The notes under the pieces: model-generated
The model's input: only the letters and a program-made list of their open reading frames with translations
What the model was told of the DNA's origin: nothing
The model's database searches: none
From: Roseovarius sp. 217
Lineage (GTDB): Bacteria > Pseudomonadota > Alphaproteobacteria > Rhodobacterales > Rhodobacteraceae
DNA length: 64,000 bases
Assembly: GCF_000152845.1 (NCBI RefSeq)
Contig: NZ_CH902584.1
Coordinates: 233,239-297,238, forward strand
Reading direction: 5' to 3'
Position numbers and translations under genes: made by a program
Shown here: positions 47,691 through 57,413 of the stretch, piece by piece
Numbering within the stretch: the stretch's first letter is position 1
How the letters are laid out: each line of letters opens with the position of its first letter

Positions 47691-48533
47691 TTGTTGACGG
47701 ACAAAACCGCACCCCGGCTCAGCGTCATCATTCCCGCCCATAACGAGGCGGGGATGATCGACGCCTGCCTGCAGGCGCTCTTTGCCTCGGAGCCGGTGCC
47801 GGGCGGGGCAGAGGTGATCGTCGTGGCCAATGGTTGTCACGATACCACCGTGGCCGAGGCCGAAGCCTGCCGTCCGCAGGCGCGCGATTGGACGCTTAGC
47901 GTGCTCGACATGCCGCAGGGTGGCAAACCCGGCGCGCTGAGCGCGGGCGAGGCGGTGGCGCGGGGCGCGGTGCTGGCCTATCTCGATGCCGATGTCTTGG
48001 TTTCACCCCCGCTCCTGCGGCAGATCGCCGAGGCGCTCGACCGCACAGGGCCGGGCTATGCCAGCGGTCAGGTTGTGATTCCCACACCGCGCAACGCCTT
48101 CAGCCGCCTTTATGCCGGGTTTTACCGTCGCGTGCCCTTTTTCCACCACGGCGTGCCCGGCTGCGGCCTCTTTGCGATGACCCGCGCGGGTCGGTCGCGG
48201 TGGGGCGATTGGCCGGGGATTATCTCGGACGATACCTTTGCCCGGCTGCACTTTGCCCCCCGCGAACGCCACGCGGTGCCCGCCCCCTACAGCTGGCCGA
48301 TTGTCGAGGGGTTTGGCGCGCTGATCCGGGTGCGGCGCAGGCAGGATGCGGGCGTCGCGGAAATCTCGCGCCTGTACCCGGCGCTCTTGGCCAATGACGA
48401 CGCGCGGCCTCGTGGGCCGGCGTGGGTGCTGCGCGCCGCCCTGCGCGTGCCTCTGGGCTTTCTCGCTTATATTGCTGTGGCGATTGCCGTGCGGTTGCGG
48501 CAGGGTGGGGACGACTGGGCGCGAGGCCGCTGA
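47691..48533 (+). CDS. family 2 glycosyltransferase
   Basis: A 280-residue GT-A enzyme with RLSVIIPAHNEAGMIDACL, IVVANGCHDTT and the DxD-type metal site in LAYLDADVLVS. A C-terminal hydrophobic segment (about residues 250-270, LGFLAYIAVAIAVRL) may anchor it to the membrane. The start is a TTG (47691 or 47694), and no ATG is suitable. It precedes the flippase gene by 47 bases. Confidence 0.88.
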   Translation: MLTDKTAPRLSVIIPAHNEAGMIDACLQALFASEPVPGGAEVIVVANGCHDTTVAEAEACRPQARDWTLSVLDMPQGGKPGALSAGEAVARGAVLAYLDADVLVSPPLLRQIAEALDRTGPGYASGQVVIPTPRNAFSRLYAGFYRRVPFFHHGVPGCGLFAMTRAGRSRWGDWPGIISDDTFARLHFAPRERHAVPAPYSWPIVEGFGALIRVRRRQDAGVAEISRLYPALLANDDARPRGPAWVLRAALRVPLGFLAYIAVAIAVRLRQGGDDWARGR

Positions 48534-48580
48534 GTCATCGCGAAGTCCGGAGCAACCGGAACGACGGAGTAGTGAGGCGG

Positions 48581-49948
48581 ATGCAGCGGCTAACGACGAT
48601 ATTCTCGGGCGAGGGGCTCTTGGCGCGGGCGCTGCGGTCTTCGGCGCTGACTGTCGCGGGATTCGGCGGGGCGCAGGTGCTGCGGCTGGCGTCGAACCTG
48701 ATCCTTGCGCGGCTGCTTTTCCCCGAGGCCTTTGGCCTGATGGCCATCGTCTCGGTCATCATCCAGGGCCTGATGCAATTCTCCGACGTGGGCGTCAGCC
48801 CCGCAATCATGCAAAGCAAACGTGGCGATGATCCGGCCTTTCTCAACACCGCCTGGACCATTCAGGCGCTGCGCGGCGTGGGCCTTTGGCTGTTGGCCTG
48901 CGCGCTGGCTTGGCCGGTGGCGGTGATCTACGACAACCCCCTTTTGATGCAGCTTTTGCCGGTGGCGGGGCTGTCGCTCTTGATCACCGGGTTCAACCCC
49001 ACCGCGCTTGACTCCGCCAAGCGGCATCTGCGCTGGGGCCGGGTCACGGCCATCGAATTCGCGGTGCAGATCACCGGCATCGTGGCGGCGGTGGCGCTGG
49101 CGTGGTGGTGGCAGTCGGTCTGGGCGCTGGTGATATCGGGCGTGCTCAGCGCGGGCGTTGCGCTGGCGCTGTTCTGGCTCTTTCTGCCGGGGGCATCGAA
49201 CCGGATGGGCTGGGAACGGCTGGCGACCTCGGAACTCATCCATTTCGGCAAATGGATTTTCCTCAGCACCATCTGCGGCTTTCTCTTCAATCAGGCGGAC
49301 AAGCTCATCTTGGGCAAATACCTCAGCTTTGATGTCTTTGGTGTCTATAATATCGGCTTCTTCCTCGCCTCCTTTCCGATGCTCTTGGGCCATATGCTGA
49401 CATGGCGGCTGCTGATCCCGATCTACCGCGAGCTGCCCCCGCAAGAGAGCGCCGCCAATTTCGCCAAGCTGCGACGCATGCGCTTTGCGGTCACGGGCGG
49501 GCTGATGGCGCTGTCGGCCGGGTTTGCCATCCTCGGCGTCTGGCTGGTGGGGATCATGTATGACGACCGCTATACTATGGCCGGCGCGGTGGTGGTGCTG
49601 ATGGCGTTGATGCAACTCCCGCAGATCATCGTGATGACCTATGATCAGGCCTCGCTCGCGGCGGGGGATTCGCGGCGCTTCTTCCTTTTGACCCTGGCCA
49701 AGGCGGCGTCGATGATTGTGGCCCTCCTGCTGGGCCTCGCATGGGGCGGGCTGATGGGGGCCCTTCTGGGCTATGGGGCGGCGATGGTGCTGGCCTATCC
49801 GGTGGTGATCTGGCTGGCACGACACATGCAGGCCTGGGACCCGCTGCATGACGCAGCCATGGCAGCACTGGGGCTGGCGCTGGCGGCGCTGGCGCTCTGG
49901 CTCAACGCTGCGGCGCTCTCTGATCTGGCGCGGCTCTCTGGCTGGTAA
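48581..49948 (+). CDS. Wzx-type polysaccharide flippase (MATE/MVF fold)
   Basis: A 455-residue membrane protein with about twelve to fourteen hydrophobic segments, similar to lipopolysaccharide/exopolysaccharide flippases (GAQVLRLASNLILARLLFPEAFGLMAIVSVI at the start, then FNQADKLILGKYLSFDVFGVYNIGFFLAS). It would translocate undecaprenyl-linked glycan units across the inner membrane. ATG 48581 was chosen; GTG 48572 is an alternative. The PKS operon promoter follows 47 bases after its stop. Confidence 0.88.
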   Translation: MQRLTTIFSGEGLLARALRSSALTVAGFGGAQVLRLASNLILARLLFPEAFGLMAIVSVIIQGLMQFSDVGVSPAIMQSKRGDDPAFLNTAWTIQALRGVGLWLLACALAWPVAVIYDNPLLMQLLPVAGLSLLITGFNPTALDSAKRHLRWGRVTAIEFAVQITGIVAAVALAWWWQSVWALVISGVLSAGVALALFWLFLPGASNRMGWERLATSELIHFGKWIFLSTICGFLFNQADKLILGKYLSFDVFGVYNIGFFLASFPMLLGHMLTWRLLIPIYRELPPQESAANFAKLRRMRFAVTGGLMALSAGFAILGVWLVGIMYDDRYTMAGAVVVLMALMQLPQIIVMTYDQASLAAGDSRRFFLLTLAKAASMIVALLLGLAWGGLMGALLGYGAAMVLAYPVVIWLARHMQAWDPLHDAAMAALGLALAALALWLNAAALSDLARLSGW

Positions 49949-49995
49949 CTGAGAAAACACCATTATCGCCAAGGGCATGCCGCAAAACAGTCGCA

Positions 49996-50024
49996 TTGTC
50001 GGGCGAGTTTTGGCACCGTATGAT
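49996..50024 (+). promoter_or_regulatory. sigma70-like promoter of the PKS-NRPS operon
   Basis: TTGTCG (49996-50001) and TATGAT (50019-50024) are separated by exactly 17 bases. The predicted start point is near 50031, which leaves a 22-base leader before ATG 50053. It suggests that the PKS-GT-NRPS-PPTase genes have their own transcript, separate from the flippase gene. Confidence 0.55.
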
Positions 50025-50052
50025 TTGAGCAGTGGATTTGATGGCGGATCAC

Positions 50053-53000
50053 ATGACCCAACCGTCGCCTGACGGCACCGAGATTGCCATTGTCGGCATG
50101 GCCGCGCACCTGCCGGGGGCGCGGAACGTGACGGAGTATTGGCAGAACCTCTGCGCGGGGCAGCGTGCCATAAGGCGCATGACCGAGGCCGAGTTACTGG
50201 CCGCAGGCGAGCGCGCGCAGATGATCCGCCGCCCCGATTACGTGCCCTTTGCCGCACCCCTTGACGGATTCGAGATGTTCGATGCCGAATTCTTTGGCTT
50301 TGGTCCCAAAGAGGCCGCGATCCTCGACCCGCAACACCGGCGCTTTCTGGAGGTGGCGTGGGAGGCGCTGGAGGATGCAGGCCACCCGCCCGAGCATTTC
50401 CCCGGCTCCATCGGCGTTTTCGCGGGCTGCGGCATGGGCAGCTATTTCTACTTCAACCTCTGCTCCAACCGCGACCTCGTCGACGATGTGGGGATGTTTC
50501 TGCTGCGCCACACCGGCAATGACAAGGATTTCCTGACCACCCGGCTCAGCCATCTTCTCGATCTCAAGGGGCCATCGCTCGGCCTGCAAACCGCCTGTTC
50601 CACCTCGCTTGTCGCGGTGCATGTGGCGTCGCAATCGCTGCTCAATGGCGAATGTGACATGGCGCTGGCGGGCGGCGTCACGATTGAGCTGCCGCAGGGG
50701 CGCGGCTATCTCTATAAAGACGGCGAGATCCTGTCGCCCGACGGCGAATGCCATGCCTTTGACCACCGCGCGCAGGGCACGGTGTTCGGGTCTGGCGCGG
50801 GCGTCGTGGTGCTGCGGCGGCTCTCGGATGCGCTGGCTGATGGCGATCACATCTGGGGCGTGATCAAGGGATCGGCGGTCAATAACGATGGTGCGGCCAA
50901 GGCGGGCTATCTCGCCCCATCCGTCGATGGTCAAGCGGCGGCAGTGGCCGAGGCGCAGGCCGTGGCGGGCATCTCCGCCGAGACCGTCGATTACGTGGAA
51001 TGCCACGGCACCGGCACCTATCTGGGCGATCCGATTGAGGTGGCCGCCCTCACTCAAGCGTTTCGCGAGACCACCCAAGCGGTCGATTTCTGCCGCATCG
51101 GCAGCGTCAAAACCAACATCGGCCATCTTGATACGGCGGCGGGCGTGGCCAGCCTGATCAAGGCGACGCTGGCGGTTTATCACGGGCAAATGCCGCCCTC
51201 CTTGGGCTATGAGGCGCCCAATCCCGCGATTGCCTTTGACGGCAGCCCCTTTGCGGTCAATGACCGGCTCACCGCTTGGCCGCGCCGCGATCATCCCCGC
51301 CGCGCGGGCGTGAATTCACTGGGCGTCGGCGGCACCAACGCCCATGTCGTGCTCGAGGAACCCCCCGCGCGCGCGCCCTCAGAGGCGAGCGATTGGCCCT
51401 TTCAGCCGCTGGTGATCTCTGCCCGCTCCAAAGCGGCGCTTGATGAGACTTCCGCCCGCTTGGCCGCGCATCTGCGCGCGCATCCGGAGCAGGAGCTGGC
51501 CGATGTGGCCTGGACCCTCAAGCAAGGCCGCCGCGCCTTTGAACGCCGCCGCGTGGTGGTGGCCTCCTCCCACGACGAGGCCGCAACCCTGCTGGAAAAG
51601 GGCGATCCGCGCCGCGTCTTTACCCATGAGGCGCTCGACACGCCCGACGTCGTCTTCATGTTCCCCGGCGGCGGCGCGCAATATGCCGGCATGGCGCGCG
51701 ACCTTTACGAGACAGAGCCGGTCTTTGCCGAATGGATGGATCGCGGGCTGGAGGTGCTGCAACCCAAACTCGATTACGACATCCGCGCGCTCTGGCTGCC
51801 CGACCCCGCCAATATGGCGGCGGCAACGGAACGGCTGAAACAGCCCTCCGTGCAATTGCCGCTGATCATGATCACCGAATACGCGCTGGCGCAGCTTTGG
51901 CAGAGCTGGGGCGTGACCCCTGCCGCCCTGATCGGGCATTCCATGGGCGAGAATACCGCCGCCTGTCTCGCCGGTGTGCTCAGCTTCGAGGATTGCATCG
52001 GGCTGGTGCATCTGCGCGGGCAGTTGTTTGACACGGTGCCCAAGGGCGGCATGCTCAGCGTGCCCCTTGGGGCCGAGGCGCTGCGCCCCTACCTTGGCGA
52101 GACGCTCGACATCGCGGCGGTCAACGCGCCGGGGCTCAGCGTGGCCTCCGGCCCGCAGGCGGCGCTGGATGATCTGGCAGCGCGTCTGGCAGAGGCGGGG
52201 GTCGAGACCGCGCGCATCCCCATCGACATCGCCGCGCATTCGCGGATGCTGGAACCGATCCTGACCCGCTTTGGCGATTACCTGCGCTCCATTCCCCTGC
52301 ACGCCCCGCAAATCCCCATCCTGTCGAACCGCACCGGCGATTACCTCACGGCAGCCGAGGCGACCGACCCCGCCTATTGGGTCAGCCACCTGCGCAACAC
52401 CGTCCATTTCGCCGATGGTCTGGGCCGCCTGGCCGAGGGTCCGCGCCGCGTGTTCCTGGAGGTGGGGCCGGGCAAAGTGCTGGCCTCCCTCGCACAGGCC
52501 CATGGCGCGATCAGCGCCAATCAGGTCATCGGCACCCTTCGCCACCCCGAGGATAGCATCGCCGACGACGCCTATTTCATGGCGATGCTGGCGCGGATGT
52601 GGGCGGTAGGTGTCAGCATCGACTGGGATCAAATCTGGGGCGAGGCCCGGCACGCCCGCGTGCCGCTGCCCACTTACGCCTTTCAGCACAAGCCCTATTT
52701 CATCACCCCCGGCACGGTAGGCGACACGCGTGCAGACGACTGGCCCACACGCCGCGACGATCTGACCGATTGGGGCTACCTGCCCCATTGGCGACCGCAT
52801 CTGGCCGAGGTCGAGATTGCCAGCGAGGCCGATCTGGCCGCACTCCCGCCCGAAACATGGCTGATCTTCGAGGATGACTCAGGGCTTGCGGCGGCAGTGG
52901 GCAAGCGGCTCGCGGCGGCGCGACATACGGTAACGTATGTCACGACCGGCGACGCCTTCGCAGCCCTTGCGCCGGGGCGCTTCGCCCTCTCGCCCGAACG

Positions 53001-56000
53001 TGGGCGCGAAGGCTATGACGCGCTGATCCGCGCCCTCAATGCCGAGGGCCGCATGCCCACCCGCATCGCGCATTTCTGGCTGGTCACACGGGACGCCCGC
53101 CACCGCCCCGGTTCGAGCTTTTTCCACCGCGTGCAGGAACAAGGCTTTTACAGCCTGCTCTTTCTGGCGCAGGCCATGGTCGACGAAGGGCTCTCAACGC
53201 CCCTCCATATCACCGCCCTCACCAACGATGCGGCGCAGGTCCGCGACGAGGGTCTGCGCGACCCCGCCAAGGCCACGCTGATAGGCCCGCTCCGGGTGAT
53301 CCCGCGCGAACTGCCGGGGGTGACGGCGGCAAGCCTTGATCTGGCGCTGCCCCCGCGCGGCGTGGATGCGGCGCTGGTGACGCAGGTGATTGAGGATCTG
53401 ATGCAGCCCCCGCGCAACCATGTGGCAGCGTTGCGTGGCACGCGGCGCTATGAGGCAGGCTGGCGGGCCACACCTCTCCTGCCCGCCGAGACCCCGATCA
53501 CGCTGGGCCAGACCGTGCTGATCACCGGCGGTTTTGGCGGCATCGGCCTAACCTTGGCCGAGGATCTGATCACGCGTTCAAACGCCAAGATCGTCCTGAT
53601 GGCCCGCCGCCCGCTCCCCCCCCGCGCCGACTGGCCGCGCGTGATGGCCACGCGCGGTGCAGGCGATCCGCTGGCCCGGCGTATCGCCGCCGTCGAGCGA
53701 TTGGAGGGCTTGGGCGGTCAGGTCATGGTCGTGGCGGGCGATGTCAGCAATATCGAGGATATGCAAGCCGCCCGCGCCGAGATCGCGGCGCTTTTTGGCA
53801 CGCTCCATGGCGTGATCCACGCGGCGGGCGTGATCAAGGATGCCCCCCTCCTCAGCAAAAGCCCCGACACGATCGAGGATGTCTTTACCCCGAAAATCCA
53901 CGGCACGCAGGTGTTGGATGAGGTGTTTCCCGACGGCACGCTCGACTGGCTGGTGCTTTTCTCCTCTTCCTCCACCGCGACCGCCCCGGCGGGACAGGTG
54001 GATTACGTTGCCGCCAACGCCTATCTCAACGCCTATGCCCGCAGCCGCGCGGACGACAAGACCCGCGTCATTGCCCTCAACTGGGGCATCTGGGCCGAGG
54101 TGGGCATGGCCGCCGAGGCGGTGGCGCAGCAACGCGGCGACGCGCTCGCCGCTCCGCGCCTACCGGTCGCGGCACCGCTGGTACATGAGGCCAGCCATGA
54201 CGAGCTCGGCAACCGCGTGCTGCACGCCCAGTATGATGCCGGGCTCTGGGTGTTCGATCAGCACCGCACCAAATCCGGTCAGGCGCTCTTGCCCGGCACC
54301 GGCTATCTGGAGCTTTTGGCCGAGGCGCTGCGCGCGCAAGGCGAGGATGGCCCGTTTGAAATCCGCGATCTGTGGTTCCTGCGCGCCTTTGACATGCCCG
54401 AGGGCGGCGCCCGTGGCATGCGCCTGACGCTGATCCGCACTGACACCGGCTATGCCGCGCGGATCGAGGGCGATCACGCGCAGGCCGGGCGTCAGGGCTG
54501 GCTCACACTGGCCGAGGCCGGGCTGAGCCTTTTGCCGCTCACCCCGCCTGCGGCGCTCGATCTTGCCTCCATACGTCAGCGTATGCAGGGCTGGCAAGAG
54601 GCGGGCGATACCGCCCTCGCCGCCCCACAAGAGGTGCATCTTGATTTCGGCCCGCGCTGGCGCGTGCTGCGCGCGATGGGCTTGGGCACGGGCGAGGGTC
54701 TGGCGCATCTGACCTTGCCCGAGAGCGCGCAAGGCGACCTGGCCGCAGGTTATCTCCTGCACCCCGCGCTGATGGATATCGCAACCGGGTGGGCCATGGG
54801 GCTGATTGCGGGCTATGACGGGGCCGATCTCTGGGTGCCCATGTCCTATGGCGCGCTCAGCGTCCATGCGCCCTTGGGGGCCGAGATCTGGTCCCATATC
54901 CGCAACGCGGCCCAAAACCGCGCGAGCGATGAAACCGCGCGCTTTGATATCACGCTCTGCGATGCCGCGGGCCGGGTGCTGATCGAGATCACCGATTTCG
55001 CCATCCGCAAACAGGTGGGCGGCCTCACCCTCACGCCGCCGCGCGCCAGTGACGTCCGGTTCGAGGGCCAGACCGAGAGCGCGCCGACAAGCCCCGCCGA
55101 AGAGCGCCTGCGCCACAACCTGCGCGAGGGCATCCGCCCCACTGAGGGGGCAGAGGCGTTTCGCCGGGCCTTGGCACAGTCCGCGCCGCAAATCCTTGTC
55201 TCCTCGCTCGACCTGCCCGCGCTCATCGCGCAGGCAGAGGCGGGCGCGCACAGCACGGACAGCACCGGACAGCGCTTTGAACGCCCCGATCTCGACAGCG
55301 ATTTTGTCGCCCCCGAGGGCGAGATCGAGACGCGGCTTGCCGGCTTCTGGTCTGACCTGCTCGGGCTGGAACAGGTCGGGGCCGAGGATTCATTCTTTGA
55401 CCTTGGCGGCCATTCCCTGATCGCCGTCCGCCTCTTTGGCATGATCCGCAAGGCTTACCGCGTCGATCTACCCATCTCGATCCTGTTCGAGGCCCCCACC
55501 ATCCGCGCCTGTGCCGCGCTGATCGAGGCGCAAATCGGGCCGCAGGAGGCCGGGCAGGACGCCCCCGCACCACAAGAACCGCAGCGCCGTTTTACCCATC
55601 TGGTGCCGATGCACCGGGGCGAAGGCGGGCCGAAAACGCCCTTCTTCCTCGTCGCGGGCATGTTCGGCAATGTGCTGAACCTGCGGCATCTGGCGCATCT
55701 CTTGGGCGAGGATCGGCCCTTCTACGGCCTTCAGGCGCGTGGCCTCTATGGCGGCGCTGCCCCCCATGACGATCTGACCGAGGCCGCGCGCGACATGATC
55801 GCCGAACTGCGCCAAGTCCAGCCGCACGGCCCCTATCTCTTGGGTGGTTTCTCGGGCGGCGGCATCACCGCCTATGAAATGGCGCAGCAATTGCGCGCGG
55901 CAGGCGAAGAGGTGGCGCTGATCGTTCTGCTCGACACGCCGCTGCCCCAACGCCGCCCGCTCTCGCGTCGCGACCGGCTGATGATCCAATGGCAGGAACT

Positions 56001-56442
56001 CAGGGCCGGTGGCCCGCTCTATCCGCTGCGGTGGGCAGCGCGGCGGATCGCTTGGGAAATCACCAAACGCCGCCCCAAACCCGAGGCCGTGACCGACGCG
56101 CATCAATTCCACGACAGCGCCATTGAGGCGGCGTTTTACCGCGCCATCGCCAAATATCAGCTGCGCCCATGGGCAGGCGCGCTGCATCTCTTCCGTCCGC
56201 CACTGGTGGGCAAATGGCAGGTCTCCGATGGCCGCTGGGTCAGCAGCGAGCGCGCCTATGTCCTGGCCGACAATGACTGGGCGGGCTTTGCCCCGCAGGT
56301 GCAGGTGACAGAGGTGCCCGGCACGCATGATTCCATGGTGTTGGAGCCCAATGTGCGGGTCTTGGCCGCGCGCATGCGCCGCGTGATCGAGGCCGCGGAA
56401 GCCACGCAAGCGGTCTGCAAACGACGCGAGGCCGCAGAATGA
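50053..56442 (+). CDS. type I polyketide synthase, KS-AT-KR-DH-ACP-TE
   Basis: A 2129-residue one-module PKS. Domains in order: ketosynthase with C182 (QTACSTSL), H318 and H358; acyltransferase with S630 (GHSMGEN), whose downstream motif is IAAHS rather than a clear HAFH or YASH; ketoreductase with nucleotide loop GGFGGIG near 1159 and Y1318; dehydratase with H1404 (HRTKSGQALLPG) and the second motif HPALMD; carrier with S1788 (DLGGHSL); thioesterase with S1934 (GFSGGG) and H2092. KR precedes DH, the reverse of the usual order. The start at 50053 fits the promoter position; GTG 50032 and ATG 50041 are alternatives. It is translationally coupled to the GT2 gene. Confidence 0.92.
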   Translation: MTQPSPDGTEIAIVGMAAHLPGARNVTEYWQNLCAGQRAIRRMTEAELLAAGERAQMIRRPDYVPFAAPLDGFEMFDAEFFGFGPKEAAILDPQHRRFLEVAWEALEDAGHPPEHFPGSIGVFAGCGMGSYFYFNLCSNRDLVDDVGMFLLRHTGNDKDFLTTRLSHLLDLKGPSLGLQTACSTSLVAVHVASQSLLNGECDMALAGGVTIELPQGRGYLYKDGEILSPDGECHAFDHRAQGTVFGSGAGVVVLRRLSDALADGDHIWGVIKGSAVNNDGAAKAGYLAPSVDGQAAAVAEAQAVAGISAETVDYVECHGTGTYLGDPIEVAALTQAFRETTQAVDFCRIGSVKTNIGHLDTAAGVASLIKATLAVYHGQMPPSLGYEAPNPAIAFDGSPFAVNDRLTAWPRRDHPRRAGVNSLGVGGTNAHVVLEEPPARAPSEASDWPFQPLVISARSKAALDETSARLAAHLRAHPEQELADVAWTLKQGRRAFERRRVVVASSHDEAATLLEKGDPRRVFTHEALDTPDVVFMFPGGGAQYAGMARDLYETEPVFAEWMDRGLEVLQPKLDYDIRALWLPDPANMAAATERLKQPSVQLPLIMITEYALAQLWQSWGVTPAALIGHSMGENTAACLAGVLSFEDCIGLVHLRGQLFDTVPKGGMLSVPLGAEALRPYLGETLDIAAVNAPGLSVASGPQAALDDLAARLAEAGVETARIPIDIAAHSRMLEPILTRFGDYLRSIPLHAPQIPILSNRTGDYLTAAEATDPAYWVSHLRNTVHFADGLGRLAEGPRRVFLEVGPGKVLASLAQAHGAISANQVIGTLRHPEDSIADDAYFMAMLARMWAVGVSIDWDQIWGEARHARVPLPTYAFQHKPYFITPGTVGDTRADDWPTRRDDLTDWGYLPHWRPHLAEVEIASEADLAALPPETWLIFEDDSGLAAAVGKRLAAARHTVTYVTTGDAFAALAPGRFALSPERGREGYDALIRALNAEGRMPTRIAHFWLVTRDARHRPGSSFFHRVQEQGFYSLLFLAQAMVDEGLSTPLHITALTNDAAQVRDEGLRDPAKATLIGPLRVIPRELPGVTAASLDLALPPRGVDAALVTQVIEDLMQPPRNHVAALRGTRRYEAGWRATPLLPAETPITLGQTVLITGGFGGIGLTLAEDLITRSNAKIVLMARRPLPPRADWPRVMATRGAGDPLARRIAAVERLEGLGGQVMVVAGDVSNIEDMQAARAEIAALFGTLHGVIHAAGVIKDAPLLSKSPDTIEDVFTPKIHGTQVLDEVFPDGTLDWLVLFSSSSTATAPAGQVDYVAANAYLNAYARSRADDKTRVIALNWGIWAEVGMAAEAVAQQRGDALAAPRLPVAAPLVHEASHDELGNRVLHAQYDAGLWVFDQHRTKSGQALLPGTGYLELLAEALRAQGEDGPFEIRDLWFLRAFDMPEGGARGMRLTLIRTDTGYAARIEGDHAQAGRQGWLTLAEAGLSLLPLTPPAALDLASIRQRMQGWQEAGDTALAAPQEVHLDFGPRWRVLRAMGLGTGEGLAHLTLPESAQGDLAAGYLLHPALMDIATGWAMGLIAGYDGADLWVPMSYGALSVHAPLGAEIWSHIRNAAQNRASDETARFDITLCDAAGRVLIEITDFAIRKQVGGLTLTPPRASDVRFEGQTESAPTSPAEERLRHNLREGIRPTEGAEAFRRALAQSAPQILVSSLDLPALIAQAEAGAHSTDSTGQRFERPDLDSDFVAPEGEIETRLAGFWSDLLGLEQVGAEDSFFDLGGHSLIAVRLFGMIRKAYRVDLPISILFEAPTIRACAALIEAQIGPQEAGQDAPAPQEPQRRFTHLVPMHRGEGGPKTPFFLVAGMFGNVLNLRHLAHLLGEDRPFYGLQARGLYGGAAPHDDLTEAARDMIAELRQVQPHGPYLLGGFSGGGITAYEMAQQLRAAGEEVALIVLLDTPLPQRRPLSRRDRLMIQWQELRAGGPLYPLRWAARRIAWEITKRRPKPEAVTDAHQFHDSAIEAAFYRAIAKYQLRPWAGALHLFRPPLVGKWQVSDGRWVSSERAYVLADNDWAGFAPQVQVTEVPGTHDSMVLEPNVRVLAARMRRVIEAAEATQAVCKRREAAE

Positions 56443-57413
56443 CCGCGCCCCAAGAAGGCCCTCGCGTTCTCACCATCGTGCTCAACTGGCGCACTCCCGA
56501 CATGAGCCTCAAAGCAGCGGATGCCGCCCGCCACGCCATGCAGGGAATCGCGGGCGAGATTGTGCTGGTGGACAACGACTCCGGCGATGGCTCGTTCGAG
56601 GCGATGCAGGCCGGTGTTGCCGATTGGGACCGGGTGCGCGTGGTGCAATCGGGGCATAACGGCGGCTTTGGCGCGGGCAATAACGCGGGCATGCGCGCCG
56701 GTCTCAGCGACGGCACACGCCCCGATTACGTCTATATCCTCAATTCCGATGCCTTTCCCGCCCCCGATGCCATTGCCGCCTTGCTCTCCCATCTGGAAGC
56801 GACCCCGCAAACCGGGCTTGCAGGCAGCTATATCCATGGCCCGGATGGCGCAGCGCATGTGACCTGCTTTCGCTTTCCGTCAATCTTGGGCGAATTTGAG
56901 GGCGCGGCGCGGATCGGCCCCATCAGCCGCCTCCTGCGCAATGCCGCCGTGCCCCTGCCCGTGCCCCAGACCTCGCAGACCGTCGATTGGCTGGCGGGGG
57001 CCAGCCTGATGATCCGCCAAGACGTGCTCGACCAAATCGGCGGCTTTGACGAAGAATTTTTCCTCTATTTCGAGGAAACTGACCTCTGCCTGCGCGCCGC
57101 GCGCGCGGGTTGGCGCACCGATTTCGTCGCAAATAGCCGGATTGAGCATATCGGATCGGTCAGCACCGGGATGAAGCACTGGGACCGCGTGCCCGCCTAT
57201 TGGTTCGCCTCGCGCCGCTATTATTTCACCAAGAACCACGGCGCCGCCTATCTCGCCCTTGTCACGCTGGCGCATCTGCTGGGCGCGGGGCTGGGCACGC
57301 TCTGGCGCTTCATCCGGCGCAAGGGTGCGGGCCGCCCGCCGCATTTCCTGCGCGATCTGGTGCTGGGTGACCTTTGCGCGGCGCTGAACAGGCCAAAAAG
57401 GATCAAACCATGA
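56439..57413 (+). CDS. family 2 glycosyltransferase (rhamnosyltransferase-like) within the PKS-NRPS operon
   Basis: A 324-residue GT2 enzyme. It has LTIVLNWRTPDMSLKAA, LVDNDSGDGSFEA, the GGFGAGNNAGM motif of rhamnosyltransferase-like GT2 proteins, the DxD-like ILNSDAFPAP, and FLYFEETDLCLRA near the acceptor site. It overlaps the PKS stop (ATGA) and the NRPS start (ATGA), so it is coupled to both. Its place between them implies that sugar transfer is part of the same pathway. Confidence 0.9.
   Translation: MTAPQEGPRVLTIVLNWRTPDMSLKAADAARHAMQGIAGEIVLVDNDSGDGSFEAMQAGVADWDRVRVVQSGHNGGFGAGNNAGMRAGLSDGTRPDYVYILNSDAFPAPDAIAALLSHLEATPQTGLAGSYIHGPDGAAHVTCFRFPSILGEFEGAARIGPISRLLRNAAVPLPVPQTSQTVDWLAGASLMIRQDVLDQIGGFDEEFFLYFEETDLCLRAARAGWRTDFVANSRIEHIGSVSTGMKHWDRVPAYWFASRRYYFTKNHGAAYLALVTLAHLLGAGLGTLWRFIRRKGAGRPPHFLRDLVLGDLCAALNRPKRIKP

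Noticed and set aside
48590..50257. Long minus-strand reading frame (555 residues) opposite the flippase gene
   Set aside because: It is antisense to a well-supported membrane protein, is rich in Arg/His/Gln as expected for a GC-rich shadow frame, and shows no known domain.
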